A DNA stretch of 64,000 nucleotides from Andrena cerasifolii (GCF_050908995.1 NC_135121.1:2604001-2668000), one strand, 5' to 3'. Counted from the first letter of the stretch, positions 23,070 through 35,716 are shown. Numbers and translations: made by a program. Notes: generated by a model from the letters alone, not told the origin.

Positions 23070-25103
23070 CAAACAGAAGAAAATTAACGGGCGTCCCAAC
23101 ATTTTATCGCATCTTCAATTCTAAGGGGCATCCTAAACTACTCTTGCAAACAAACAAGCATTCTTAAATATATAAAAATGTTCCGAATACAACTTAGTTG
23201 ATACAGTCTAACAAAGTTAAAGCTTTTAAAAAATTATTGGTTTGATGGTTTTGGAGTAAATATCGTGTTTTTTCAAAATCCTGTTACCACAAGACCCTCG
23301 TCTTCTCCACGATGTGGTCTGCTTTTTCAGGAATAACGATCCCCTTCACCAAAGAACTGCAACTTGGGATTACATACCATTTCTAAATTTTCACTTACAT
23401 TTAGTTTGAGTCCTGCCATAAATTGCCAGTAAAATCAAAATAGCGTCCCCTATCTGTCTGGGAGAATTATTCAAATTCATCGTCGTTCGTAGTAGGTGGG
23501 TGCATGTTGGAACTACAACTAAACTAAATTAACTTTCTCTATAAGCATCGAAAGTTTTCAAGGAAAGGTTCATATCAAACTCCAGTGAAGGTGCCGATAA
23601 GCATGTACGTACCTGTGTATGTGGCTGTTCCAAATATACGTTAATAATACGACACTAAACTCTTAACAATTACCAGTTTGAAATCGTACAACTGAGTGAT
23701 GGAAATGATTCTCATCATACAAATATAATGACCGCTGTAATGGTTCAGTGTTATAAATGTTGCTTTGAAAATAAGGCAATTGGGGCAAGGAATAGATTGT
23801 AATACATCTGTTTGTCAGAGCCGCTAACAAAATTGTAGTCTAGCAATACTATCTCACAATTAGTTACTTAACACCTCACATAATATCACGTGATACGGAT
23901 GAAACCGATTCCATCTATATCCTTGTTATCGTTGATCACGGCACAATGTAATATCTCTGTAGATCGTGGATGCTAAAATGCCTTAAGGTCCTCTGTTACG
24001 ATGCGGGAACGTAAATAACCTTAGAAAACACTCATCGTGTAATTAAAAATTACAACATAATGATGAAATCCCGGGCAAGAAAGGTTGTAACCAATTATGC
24101 AATAATAGTGTAATAGATTTCAGCACTTGTTCTCACTCACAGAAAATGAGCTAACAAGGGGAGTGCACGAGATTCAGGTTGCAGATTTGGTATAGGTAAA
24201 TGGTGTATTACATAGTCTATGATATGTATAACTATGTTTCAAACGTACCTATAGAATGCACTACTTAACAATTTTCGAGAAAATTCAGTTTAGTGTTTTC
24301 CTACAGCAAATTATCTTGTTAGCTATTAGTTTTAAGACCAATAAATGCAGTTACCAATACAATGAACCAATACAGTTTTATTCAAAATTCGACATTGTTC
24401 GAATTTTGTTTGTGTAAACCCAGATAGCACACGACGTCTTAAAGACGTCCATTTTACGTCTGATGGTAATTATATAGAATGGGGCACACCTCACTGATTT
24501 TGATAACATTTAAATATATCGTAAAGTTCATCTTTCTGAACAACTTTTTCCTATACATACATGTTATCGCCGCTTGGCTTTAGTTTCCGCGATATTCATT
24601 AAAATGCTTTGGTATTTATTCAGAATTAGCTATATCTGTGTTCATCGTTTCCGAACTATCGGTATAGGTTTGGGGCTAGATTTAGGGGGCGGAAGGACCC
24701 ACGTTAAGGTAGGATTTGCTAGATGCGATCCGCCGCGGCGAGCAGACATCAGGCACCGCATTGAGGGTCTCAGTTGGCTTCGAACACTTGATAGACCCTT
24801 TATTCTAACGGTCGGCACATATGTTTCAAAAAACTAGATTGCTTATTCTTTATCGTATCGATATATAATGGCTTCCTTACGTTTTTCCAATGGAAATCAT
24901 ACCAAATATCATGTAAATCAGACTATTTTTAACGAAGTTAGTTTGAAATCATGTAAATCAATTTTTCTTCTTACTTACTTCATTATGGTCCGAATTGTAT
25001 CGTTCTTGGTGTTAGTTTCATCGGCGAAACATAAGGAATCGATTGGCGTTATTTTTGCAAAGATCTGATCAGAAATGCGGAAATCCTGGACATTTCTTAC
25101 TTC
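23070..25103. other. Non-coding DNA
   Basis: About 2 kb with no gene or clear repeat. A small palindrome GACGTCTTAAAGACGTC lies at about 24432-24448. The frame at 24574-24837 has no recognisable domain. Confidence 0.45.
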
Positions 25104-25279
25104 TTAACCCTTCGTGGCCACACGGGGTGTATTGAACCCCAACCAAGTTTCGAGTTTAAATATCGCGCCTTTACGAATTCGAAATGTGACTTAGTGCGCC
25201 ACCTACCGTTAGTTGAGAGACCTTACTACAGCATTCAACGCTTTAGGAAAATCGGCATTGCGTCTGTATATCTTTAACA

Positions 25280-25283
<4 letters not shown>

Positions 25284-25325
<42 letters not shown>
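25284..25325. repeat. (TA)n microsatellite
   Basis: About 21 uninterrupted TA dinucleotides inside the piggyBac-like element. Confidence 0.95.
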
Positions 25326-25327
<2 letters not shown>

Positions 25328-25503
25328 CGTGTTATGTGCAGATGCCATATAATCTACGATGTAACACTACACTTGCAGGAGAGGTATCAAATGTCAAGCA
25401 TAAGAATAAACATTAAAAAGGATATTGCTGACCTTCTAGGCATCAACAAATAATAACCGCGAACATCTTACTCTGCCACTTAGATGTGGTCTATGTAATA
25501 GGC

Positions 25504-25771
25504 CAGGCCTGTCCTTTACGGTGCAAATACCTCATGAAGTTCTGGGACCCAGGCAACAGCCGGGCGCGCAACTGTTACAATGCTACCCGTTGCGAGAGCT
25601 GTCAGAGAACTGCATGAGTGTGCGTCCATGTACGACCCTGCATGGACGGCCGCACACTCATGCAGTTCTCCCGCAGCCCATGCTGTGGTTAGCAACGTAA
25701 CAGTCCCGCGCTCGGTTGTTGCCCGGGTCCCAGAACTTCAGGAGGTATTTGCACCGTAAAGGGCAGGCCTG
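25504..25771. mobile_element. hAT-like MITE nested in piggyBac-like element
   Basis: The left end CAGGCCTGTCCTTTACGGTG is mirrored by CACCGTAAAGGGCAGGCCTG on the right. The octamer TAATAGGC flanks both sides (25496-25503, 25772-25779) exactly. The arms remain largely complementary for over 100 nt, so the whole 268-bp element can fold into one hairpin. Confidence 0.85.
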
Positions 25772-26582
25772 TAATAGGCAAAGCGATAAAAAAACGCGAC
25801 AAGTGTACCAGTCATGTGAACGGTGTATGTGTGATACGCACAGAATGTACGTATGCGTTGAATGTGGCATTGAAGATTAAGTATTTTTATTTTTGATATA
25901 AGAACTTTTTTTTGTTTTGGACATGGTATTAATAAAATACACCGTAAAACCCTGCCAAAGATGTTTTTTATTTTATTTCTAGCGAATAAATAACCACACT
26001 TATATGCCAATTTTCGATTTCATTTATGCTGAGCATAGAACACTTCCTATCTCAGAATAAAGTCCTTTGTTTGCCACGCCCAGCACTAAACTAATTTTCT
26101 TCCTGAAGTATATGTCTTTGCCAATATTTCTGTAAATTTTCAGACTTTACTATTAAAATTTAAAAATTTTGTGAATGAAAAACAGAAAAAAATCGCTTCT
26201 TTTCACAACTATTTCTTTAACTATAAATTTGATCTTGTTGAAACTTACATTTCTAGAAAAATACTATTAGAGCACGATTGTATGAATGTTACGAATGTAC
26301 AATTATCACTGAAAAGTTAAAAGATTCAAAAATACGAAAATGGTAACTAAAAAATGACGCTGGGGTACAATAAGCCTCGAGTGACCAACGTGTGATTATA
26401 AGGAGGTGTGACCACGAAGGGTTAATGGTATTTCAACCCCGGGTCGAAAGCCATAAAATTCGGTGAGGTTCCACGGGGGATAGACCTCGCCACGTGGTGC
26501 CAGCCGGCATCTCTTTAACAGGCGTCGCTCCAGAATTACTCCGTACAATACAGTATGTACATATGTATTCGTATATATAGAC

Positions 26583-26939
26583 CAGACTTGGGAATTAAGT
26601 GCTCTTTTCGGCCGATTTTCAGAAGCAACCGCACTCTTTCTCCCGCCGCGCGTCTTGGCCTCCGCGACGGTCGTAATGCTCGGAGCTCCTCAGGCCCGTA
26701 CCACGTGAACCGCGCGTGGCACATTAGGGCGACATTGTATTAACAGGTTTCCATATCGTCCCAGAGAGTACGATTGTCGATACGTTTTTATTTTGCCAAC
26801 GCGCCACGCGCGATTCACGTGGTATGCGTCTAAGGTGGCCCGAGCTTTACCGCCGTCGCGGGGGCCAGGACGCACGGCTTGACAAGAAGGGCGTTGCCTC
26901 TGAAAATCGGCCGAAAAGAGTACTTAATTCCCAAGCCTA
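26583..26939. mobile_element. hAT-like MITE (TTGGGAATTAAGT ends)
   Basis: CAGACTTGGGAATTAAGT on the left and the complement of TAGGCTTGGGAATTAAGT on the right continue as inverted repeats through GGCCGATTTTCAGA. The flanking octamers ATATAGAC and GTACAGAC agree at 6 of 8 bases. The inside contains GC-rich arms (CGCGCGTGGCRCATT...) that recur at 61387-62008. Confidence 0.75.
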
Positions 26940-27221
26940 GTACAGACTATAAAGTCTGGAAGACAAAATGACCGACGATTCGAGGTCTCTGCAGTTGGCA
27001 CCCTCAAATGCGAATTTTTATAAAACAACGATGGCATTCGTTTGTCCACGTTTGTCATTTAGTGCCACAAGTTAATCTGTACAGTTTTTATCTAAATATG
27101 CCAGATGTAAGAAAGATGCCACCAATATAGCAATTAAACAGTATTAACCACCATCAATATACCTCGCGGAGAGATACAGGAAGAAAAGGTGTAGCCTGCT
27201 GATTTCGCGTCATCGTGCCTT

Positions 27222-27534
27222 CGTGGTCCTCCCTTCAAACTAAACCCGGATCCCTCTTCTCGAGTATAAACACACGCCCGAATTTCAAAGCAAAAACACG
27301 CGTTGACGTATTTCGTGCGAGAGAAGGTGGGCCTCAGGGAGGTGATATTGCTGTGAAGAGGGCGTCTTCAAGAGTGGCCGTTTGGGAGGGATGCAGGGCA
27401 GATTGGTTAGGTATGGACCAATCAGACTTCAAGCTCGCAGATACGTCAATGCCTGCTTCTGTTTTGATATTCCAACGCGAGTTTATACTCAAGAGTTATA
27501 CGGCATCCGTCTTTAATTTGAAGGGAGGACCACG
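27222..27534. mobile_element. TIR MITE (CGTGGTCCTCCCTTC ends)
   Basis: CGTGGTCCTCCCTTCAAA and its complement at the right end are followed inward by matching GAGTATAAAC blocks, giving arms of about 60 nt. Flanking duplications are unclear. The long frame crossing it (27215-27661) is not a gene. Confidence 0.6.
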
Positions 27535-29880
27535 CAGGCGGGACCACGCGCAGGCAACGGAATACCCCTTTTCATCCTGTGTCTCACTGCGAGAGGTACT
27601 GTTACATCTTCAGAGTAATTTCGTTTCCTACTCCATTGTTAGGGAAACATTTTCGATCTAACATAAGAACATCTTCTTATTTTGTTAGTGGAGGAAATTC
27701 CACATCTAATTCCCAAAAGTTAATCAGGCTGATCGACCCGAGCGTCTCGCCAGGTCCGCAGTTTATGACCATATTGTCCCAGTGAGTTGGCGCGGCGGTT
27801 AACAACAGAACCCACGTGCGGGTCCGAAGCCATCATACGTACCCACCGACAGAACAATATACGGATTAACTCATTGTCAGACTGAAGAATGCCTAAAATT
27901 ATTAAAGACAGCATCACGTTCTTGAGTGCCCTTTGGAAATACTGGCAAACAGATGTTGTCGAAACGTTCTTGGGAAAACATTTGATACCCCAATTCTCCA
28001 TCCTCCAACTTGAGCGTTCGTCTCTTTGGAATGTAAAATCGCTTACGACAAAATGTGGATTGACCGTTCACAGGTTGCGCTGATTAATGGTATCACTTAT
28101 GAGCAGAACGTTGCTCGCGGCGTTGCCATGGATTAAGCGTAAAACGTGATCGACGCAATTTATTTAAATTTGAATGAACTTTCAAATCAATGATTGCGAA
28201 TGTGGAAAAATCACGCTTGCTTCCGCCGATGGTGTCGCTGAAGAGCAGAACGTTGCCCGCGGTAGCACCTGATGCGGAAGGTGGAAAGTGATTTAACGGT
28301 CGACTAACTTTTATTATTGTAAATTCCAAAGAAACTAATGCCGAGAAATCATCGTGCAGGACGACGTGTCCAATTACGTAAATTAAAGTGGTTGTTTCGC
28401 TCGTGTTTGTGTTTCTGTCGCGAGCACCAGCAGGCCCTGGATTCCATCCATACGGTGCTCGCAACACTGGTCCCCCCTCGGGACGAGCGTACGTCCCGAC
28501 CGCACCAGCCTCTTGATTCACCTTGGTCGTCGCACCCGGGTCTGAAGTAGTGATAGGGAAGCTTCGTGGCTTCTCCAGACTGCCGCCTCGACATTTGTCT
28601 TCACGCCCAGTGGAAAGCCAGGCGAAAACCCTGAGGAAGGCGTGTGTACGGCGGATCCCCCAAAGAATTTCCACATTTTTACCCTCCACTTGCATCTTCG
28701 TTCTTGCGCGCTTCTCTCTTGAAAAGGCTTCTCTTCTTCGACGACACGTCCTCTTCTTGGGCAAAAACGGGTGGGCGAGTCCTGTCGTCCGGCGGTGGGA
28801 ACTCCGTAATGACGTTCCTTTTTCGCCTCCTTTCCTTTCTGTTTTTCCTCTTCTGTTCCTGTGTTCTTCGCGTGCGGAAATGTGAAAACCGTCTCCTCAC
28901 TAGCGCTCGGTTATTCCTTTCTTCTGTTGCTGGAACTGCTCCGGTACGAGGTCGCGTTTCCGGCTGGCGCGATGATCTGGGCTTCTTCGGATGTCGCCAT
29001 TCCGGATTCCCTCTGGTACTTCTCCAGGCAGCTAGCATCGGGATTTCCTAGTAAACGGGCGGCAACACTTTAACAGATCCAACGTAGTATTGAAAAACGT
29101 TGGAGCCGAGAGACCCGGGAGGACGGAATGGCGAGCCGGGCACGAAAGCAGAGGATCACACCTAAACAATGAACATGCTATCGGTCCGTTCCCCGATCAA
29201 TCTGCCCAGCGCTCCCAGCTCATCTGCATGTTTCTGTCCTCTTCTCCCTCTCTCAGGCCTTGGCTTTCTGATGGCCCCATTCCTCTTCGTGGCATCTGGT
29301 GCTGACCCAGGGGACCGCCCTGTGCGTCCTGTTAACGCTCCCGTCTCCGCAACATCCCTTCCAGCCGATCCAAGCAGTCGCAACGCTTCTCCAACTAGTG
29401 GTTGAGGATGCCATTTCCTGGATGCTGTCCACCCTGTTGAGGCGGACCTCTTGGTTTGCACGAACCGGGGGGGAGCCAGCAGGCTCTGGATTCCATCCAT
29501 AGCGTGCTCGCAACAATATATTTAATATTCAATTTTGCACAAAACTGGAAAGCCGCGAGTGAAATACATAACAATGTTAAGGGCAGCTTATGGGAAAGAT
29601 GGTCTGCCTCTTGTCCAGCCATTTCGTTGGTTCAAACGTTTTAAAAATGTTAGGCATAATAGATTTTCATAAGCTTTTAACAGATTATGTGATCGATGTA
29701 AACGTTGTATTGAATTTCATGGAGATTATTCCGAAGAAAACAAATCAAATGTCTGCAGTCTAATGTATTAGTATTTTCTACTTTTTACTAGTCTCATTAT
29801 TTTCTTACTGCACCCAGTATGACGTATGTAGAGTGAAAGAGTTGACTTAAACTTGGCTTTAGAATCCTATATGTATAATA
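27535..29880. other. GC-rich island, unclassified, probably repeat-derived
   Basis: The stretch from about 28.0 to 29.5 kb is much richer in G and C than its surroundings. Two 40-bp direct repeats, at about 28424-28466 and 29475-29515, share GGATTCCATCCATA and GTGCTCGCAACA. Two related segments at 28100-28130 and 28238-28268 share GAGCAGAACGTTGC. Minus-strand frames up to 223 residues cross the region but show no motif I recognise. A decayed retroelement is the likeliest explanation; a host exon cannot be excluded. Confidence 0.4.
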
Positions 29881-29886
29881 AGACAC

Positions 29887-30365
29887 TTGAGGGGTTACAT
29901 CCACCTAGAGGTGTGAAAAAAGAATACAAGTTAAGGAATTTTTTGGGGGAAAAGTATAAGTGAAAATCATACACTATGTTTTTCTACTAAAAGATACATC
30001 TTTTAAGTATATTATTTTAAATTTTCATGATTATTATTAACTAAAGGAGATATCGGCTTGGATGTGAGTCTTGGTACTTCTGAAAGTTATTTACATTTAA
30101 AATTTATTTGAATTTTTTGCTTTCAGATGCATCGTTTAGCCTAGGGAATGTTGACCAGCTAATGGTTAAAAAGACACGACTCATATCCAAGCCGATATCT
30201 CCTTTACTTAATAATAATATCTCATGAAAATTTAGAATAACATAGTTAAAAGATGTATCTTTCAGTAGAAACACATTGTGTATGATTTTCACTTGTACTT
30301 TTTCCCCCAAAAATTCCTGAACTTGTATGCTTTTTCTGGACCTCTAGGTGGATGTAACCCCTTAA
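29887..30365. mobile_element. TIR element with TTGA/TTAA flanks (GGGGTTACATCC)
   Basis: GGGGTTACATCCACCTAGAGG and its mirror at the right end bound arms of about 190 nt that stay largely complementary, with blocks AAGGAGATATCGGCTTGGAT and its complement at the inner ends. The element is flanked by TTGA on the left (29887-29890) and TTAA on the right (30362-30365). See also 49633-50505 and 57488-57954. Confidence 0.75.
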
Positions 30366-30368
30366 GGT

Positions 30369-30543
30369 AACTGTTCGTTTGTTAGAAAAATCTGTCCAGA
30401 GGCTATTTTCGTACTTCCCGATGACCTATAAGATTCAGATACACCATGAAGTTTCCTAGGGACCCAAAGATGCCGTACAAATTTTAACCCTGACAAATTC
30501 AAAAATGGGTAGAACCTGTGGCTTGAAACAGGTATTATGTACA
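30369..30543 (+). repeat. Interspersed repeat, copy 2
   Basis: This matches 13563-13733 in blocks: TCGTTTGTTAG, CTGTCCAGAGGCT, GACCCAAAGATGCCG, AATGGGTAGAACCTGTGG, AAACAGG. It starts right after the element 29887-30365. Confidence 0.65.
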
Positions 30544-30568
30544 ATGTAGTAGCGACTACTACATTGTA
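30540..30568. repeat. Perfect 13-nt-arm palindrome
   Basis: TACAATGTAGTAG and CTACTACATTGTA are exact inverted arms around CGA. A second palindrome, GCCCGCATGCGGG, follows at about 30572. Confidence 0.85.
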
Positions 30569-30569
30569 T

Positions 30570-32660
30570 GTAGGCCCGCATGCGGGTCGATCTCGGGCTT
30601 ATTTATAAATCACCTTTTTTATCCTATATTTAAAGTGAAAATATTTATACTCGTATATAATTTACAATGGAAGATGTCTGGGAATGAAATTTCGAGAAAT
30701 TTGCGTACGATTTCGTGTTTCTTGCTTCACGCGTACAGTTCTCCTTCGTAAATGCTCGTACTGGAGCGAGGACACGAAAGTCGGTCATTGTCTTCTTTAC
30801 TGGTATAACATACATTATGTACATAAGAGAAACGAATTGTAGGGCGGTGATTGAACTTATGTACATACTTGAAAAGTATTATCACGAGTCGCAACGAATA
30901 CCTACATCGTGAGCACACTGTAAATTATTTGGAGGCGATAACAGACAGGATCAATATGATAGTAGACTGGAAACGAATTGAGGATTGCAACACCGATATC
31001 CAATGTATATTTGACGTTTTATTGGTCTACATTATTTTTCATCTCCACGTTACTTACTGTTAGAGAAAGGTGTTATGATATGAGTATTGAGTACTATTGA
31101 GAGTCCACTTTTGGTTCAACGATGTTTCATTCACATTTAAAGGAAGTGTCTAAAGAACCCTTCCCCTTAAACTTGTGATCATACTTTCCCCGGATAAATG
31201 GGGTACTTAATTGTTTAACAACGTGTAACAAAATGAAATCACGCGAGTGTAGCAATCCGATATGAATAAATTATCGTACTGATAAATTATCGCCCATTTC
31301 CTTCTTACTCTCTTAAATTAATAGGAAACTGATTTTCTATACGATTTACTAACATCGTGTTACTACTATTTGTAAAAGTATCAGTTCTATTTGAAATAAT
31401 TTCTTCTAAAAATTCCATCATATTCTTCCTCACTTGTAAAACAGAATTGCTTGTAAAAAGTGTATAAATAACAAAGATATATGAACCCGTATTGTCAGAC
31501 ATATCCTACCAAATTGTAAACTAATAATATACATAGGTATAGTAATGTAGGTAGTTTATTTCGTGAATTACCGCTGCGCTGTCGAAGCACATAAAATTAG
31601 CTAAACAAAGAGAAACGTTTCTCATTTACCTTGAAAAGGGAATGAATACAAAATATGAACCATGATTCAGTAACACGACGAATAATAGTGTCTTGTTTTA
31701 CGGTTGAAGCTTTCACTTGATTTCAGGTTAAACGTTAATTGTGCTGGTCCATAAAACCTGCAGTCTCATTTAAAAATCCAGTAAAACTATCAGCTGTGCT
31801 CAAAATTCAAATTTCGGTGAAAGTAGAAAGAGACGACACCAGAAGTTATTGTTAATTGGCCTTGGTTTGATGGACGCATAATTCTATGTCTGTCTGCATA
31901 ATTTAGCAAAGATAACATCATGTCCAGTGAGTCGACTAATTGCCTGAAACTTTATAACGCCCTCATAATCTTATTGTGATGGGATTAAAGCACATATAAA
32001 TCTTACTGGTGTATAGTAAAAGAATATCTATTTCCTTTTTGTATACGTGTATTTACTTACCACTAATATTACACCCAATCGTATCGAAGAAAGTATTAAG
32101 TATTCTACCATACATTCTTTAGAAATCAATATGTTGTAGCTAATGAAGGACAACACATTTCTATTAGTTGTATTTGTATGTGATCTCAATTAAATCTTAT
32201 AAATTCGATGAAAAGTATGCCGGACGCATTAATTATAGAGAACATCGACCTTCGTAATATTAACAGCTTTCACAAATACCTACTGTACTGTGTGCAGAAT
32301 GTGAGCTCTGTATGCATGTATTTACATATATATGTATATATGTATGTATGTATGTATAGCGTACCTATATTTTCTTCTTAAATTCACACGATAACTGATT
32401 GCTGCCATTAGAATTAAAACTGGTGAAAAATAAGTATACAGTGAATAAGTTCTAGTAATCCTCCTTATTGTTAGAAATCGCACGTTCGAAATGTAGTAGT
32501 ATATAGTAAATGAAAATTGTACAAGGCTGAGATAGTTTAATTTCTTCATCAAAAAAACAAAATTTGAATAAATACTGTCAGTTTCATGTCACATATGGTT
32601 AGGAAACAATCATGTTAGCACAATGGACATATGTACTTTGTACTGTAATTTTGTCTTGAC
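30570..32660. other. Non-coding AT-rich DNA
   Basis: About 2 kb without a gene. A TATG/TA-rich simple repeat lies at about 32322-32358. Confidence 0.45.
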
Positions 32661-32661
32661 C

Positions 32662-32922
32662 CACGGCCGGCGGAACCCATTATGCAAGTTATACGCCGCA
32701 TAAGGGCGCCAGCTGAAGAGGGCGCTAAAATAACATACTTACATATATCGCACGCTTAGCAATAAAAGAATCCAACTCCCACCTAAACAAAATGTAAATA
32801 TAATTTTTTTTATATTGTACTCCGTAAAGGAAAAACATATTAAATAGAAAACCGGTGCAACAATTTGGGGGCGCCAAAAATTTTCTTGCATAAGGGCGCC
32901 AACCATATTCTCGCCGGCCCTG
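32662..32922. mobile_element. hAT-like MITE (GGCCGGC ends)
   Basis: CACGGCCGGCGG on the left and the complement of CAGGGCCGGCGAG on the right are inverted, with GCATAAGGGCGCC repeated inverted inside both ends. The CAGGGCCGGC start is typical of a common hAT MITE group. The flanking octamers are only partly alike, so the duplication has decayed. Confidence 0.65.
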
Positions 32923-32930
32923 CTTGTACC

Positions 32931-34095
32931 CATACATATTCTTTGAAACATCTCTAGAAAAGAGTAACACAGTTCAGAAAAGGTAGTGTTTGAAGATCTA
33001 GTCTACATGTAGGCATTGTTTCAAAGGTCATTGTGTAAAGAATTTCTCAAATCTTTATTAAAAAGAATTTTTTTGTGACACATATAACGGCTAACAGGAA
33101 TCGAGTTTCGGCAACGAAGGTCTTATAACTGTATCTTATTTACTGCTTACTGTATTTCACAATACTGGCAGTTAAACAGTTTGTAACATATTATGTTGTA
33201 GGTACACACTTTTGTTGATGTGAAGTTGATAGATGATTGTTAATATTTTTTACTATATTACTTCTAGGTATTATTGTACAGTTACATAAACATATGCATG
33301 CTCTATATCAGCGATTAGAATTTTAATAACATCAGGTTGCACATGATTACCCAACAAAGCTCATTAAGTGTATGAAACTATGTATAAACGCGTACACAGA
33401 TTTTCTTATATTAATAGCATATTTTTTATATCAATTATATCCATGATATTCGACGGACAACTTTAGAATGCTTGGAATACGTAGTCGTAACTGTCGTAAC
33501 ACATAATGTTCGATGGTGGCGATACGATCTTAAACTTTAGAAGATAACTACGTGGGAAGATTAAAATGGTTCACCCTATATATATGGTGAATATTGTAGA
33601 ATTAAGGGGATGGTGGCCTGAAAAAGTTTGAGAAACACTGCTCTATATGATATAAATTGCCCGCCCAAGATAATAATTGTGACATGCGTGGAAAAGCATT
33701 AATTATGAAACGTATTGCGTATTCCCATTTATGCTCATGTAAGACTTGTTCCATGTAAAATCGTCTAAGATTTGATAACATAACCACTGATTCTTTTCAA
33801 ATTCAGATTATTTATCGATAGTCTTAAGAAATTAATTTGTATGTAATTTTTGCTTTTTTGATAGAACGAGTTTTCAAACATTAAACATTAGTTTTAAAAA
33901 TCCAACGAAATGAGTCAACATGTCATAATTACGTCCTTGTTTTTCGTGCTGTATGTCGAGATAGTGCCTTATTATAACTACAGTCATTTCGAAATAGAGA
34001 AAACGCTCTTCCCATATACGTAGGTGTAATAATTTTTCATTGTGTTCGATGAAAACATCTGAGAAAAATATGTACGCTTGTTGCACTTTATCCTA
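32931..34095. other. Non-coding DNA with a lone hAT-like terminus
   Basis: At 33621-33640 the sequence AAAAAGTTTGAGAAACACTG is the mirror of the common hAT end CAGTGTTTCTCAAAC; no partner end is visible. I see no gene. Confidence 0.45.
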
Positions 34096-34431
34096 TCTAT
34101 ACTATTATATAAAATTGAAGTTGCATACTTTGAAATGCGGTTTCTCAGTAAATATGAACTGTACCCACAAGTGTGTTACATCACTTTGTTCGTCTTGGCG
34201 AGAGGAAGATTCTAACGTTTTTATTTTTTTTAAATAATTAAATAATGATTTTTAAGTAATAGTAGATCGCGACGCGACCGCCAGGCGGCGACCGGGCGAG
34301 CGCTTCTCACTTGCGAAATAGCACCGCGGCGGGAATAAGTGGCCGAGGGCTCTCGAGTTTACATATTGCAGATTACAGATTATGAATTAGTCACGCTAAT
34401 ATTTCAGGCGCAGCCGAGGCGGGGACGCTAG
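34096..34431 (+). mobile_element. Non-autonomous Helitron
   Basis: The segment begins TCTATACTATTATATAAA and ends GGGGACGCTAG, lying exactly between A (34095) and T (34432). A TC start, a CTAG end and an A/T insertion site are the defining marks of Helitrons, which make no target duplication and have no TIRs. The GC-rich 3' part (34265-34345, 34405-34431) against an AT-rich 5' part is also usual. A 3' hairpin is weak here. Confidence 0.7.
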
Positions 34432-34861
34432 TAAAATATAAAATCTGTAGATATATACAAAATAATTTTGAAATATCGAGCAACTTCTAGAATAAAGAAG
34501 AATGAACTTTTATATTCATTTTATAGAGGAGATGCCAGACGCCACATAACATATTTAAACGAAATGTTTTTAGTGTTCCCTTGATATGTGCACGAGAGAC
34601 ATCCTCATCAATCTTTTATTTACGAATAATTACGCCATGGGGGGCGTAACTCGTAGCACACATGTATCCATACATACAACCCGCCACCGACAATTACTGA
34701 TCGACATGCTCAGCACGGAGAACAAGACATCTATTAACGAAAATGAAAATTTCAGGTTCATACATTTTTTATTATATTTTCATGGAACCATAACTAATTC
34801 AGAATAAAAGTTCTTCATAACTCTTTTAAGAAGCGAAATCTTTATAATAACGGTTTGAAGC

Positions 34862-35155
34862 CCTGCCTTTAGGGCGACGTGTATGCAGTTCAAACAAATA
34901 AGTTGTAAAAAAAATTAACAATAATTTTTTATTGATATTTTGGAACTAATAAATACCCGAAGCTACAATTTTAGATTTAGGGTCCACACCCCCTCCCCAC
35001 CCCTCCCGTCAAACGTCGTGTCGGTCAGCGACTCAGGCCATTCAGAAGAATATCCCTAATAAATTGCCGATGCAACAATTTTAAGTTTAGGGTCCCTTCC
35101 CATCCCTCCCCTTAAACCTCGTGTCGATCGGTCACTGAGGCCTTCCAGAAGAATA
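34862..35155 (-). repeat. Two tandem terminal pieces of family A
   Basis: 34862-35047 matches the right arm of 19301-20039, ending GGCCATTCAGAAG. 35048-35155 is a second, shorter copy of the same arm (from AATAAATTGCCGATGCAAC, ending CCTTCCAGAAG). No left ends are present, so these are truncated copies in tandem. Confidence 0.65.
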
Positions 35156-35716
35156 TCCAAATAAATTGCCAGGCATAGTAATTTGGAAGGCAATAAAAAA
35201 GAAACACTCTGGTAATATGAAGATATTAAATCATTTGAAGTCAAATAAGAGAAATAAGCGAAATCTGCTTCCAATTCGGGAGGATTGACCAGGCTCGATT
35301 TGTATTAAAGAGTGGAATTCTTTGGATGCACGGACAAAAGATTCGACACTGGAATTTGTTTAAGCGAGAATATAGTAAGGAAACAGCTCGTCTAGACGCG
35401 GCAACGAGAAATCGTTGCGAACACGAAAACGCAATTGAACAAAGCAAAAGGCTCGAGCACCGAAGTCGATTTTCGATAATTACGCACACATGTTTTCGCA
35501 CGTGTACCCTATAAGAGGAAGTAACGAACAACGCCAACAGTCGCGTTCCGCCGGTACAAATCGGATTGCCGAGCTACAGTGTTTCCTCGTAAGCGGCTCG
35601 CTGGTCGGAACCGGCGTTGAGCCCGTATCGTGAACAGAGCCCTAATTGCTAGTGTTCATTTCTCTCTTCTTTCTGGCTGAAGGGGGGAGCGAGATGGAAC
35701 ACTGCGTGCGCAGCGA

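Larger units (their letters stand above)
25108..26421. mobile_element. piggyBac-like non-autonomous element
   Basis: CCCTTCGTGGCCACAC and its mirror GTGTGACCACGAAGGG bound a 1314-bp stretch, and TTAA lies at both outer edges (25104-25107, 26422-26425). A TTAA target and CCC termini are the hallmark of piggyBac. There is no transposase. A TA microsatellite and a hAT-like MITE (25504-25771) lie inside. Confidence 0.75.

Noticed and set aside
24574..24837. 87-residue frame with a GLDLGGGRTHVKVG segment
   Set aside because: Superficially like a sugar-kinase phosphate motif, but no supporting context, and the frame opens with a poor start.
28093..28764. 223-residue minus-strand frame
   Set aside because: No recognisable domain, overlaps equally open frames on the other strand in GC-rich DNA, and crosses two internal direct repeats.
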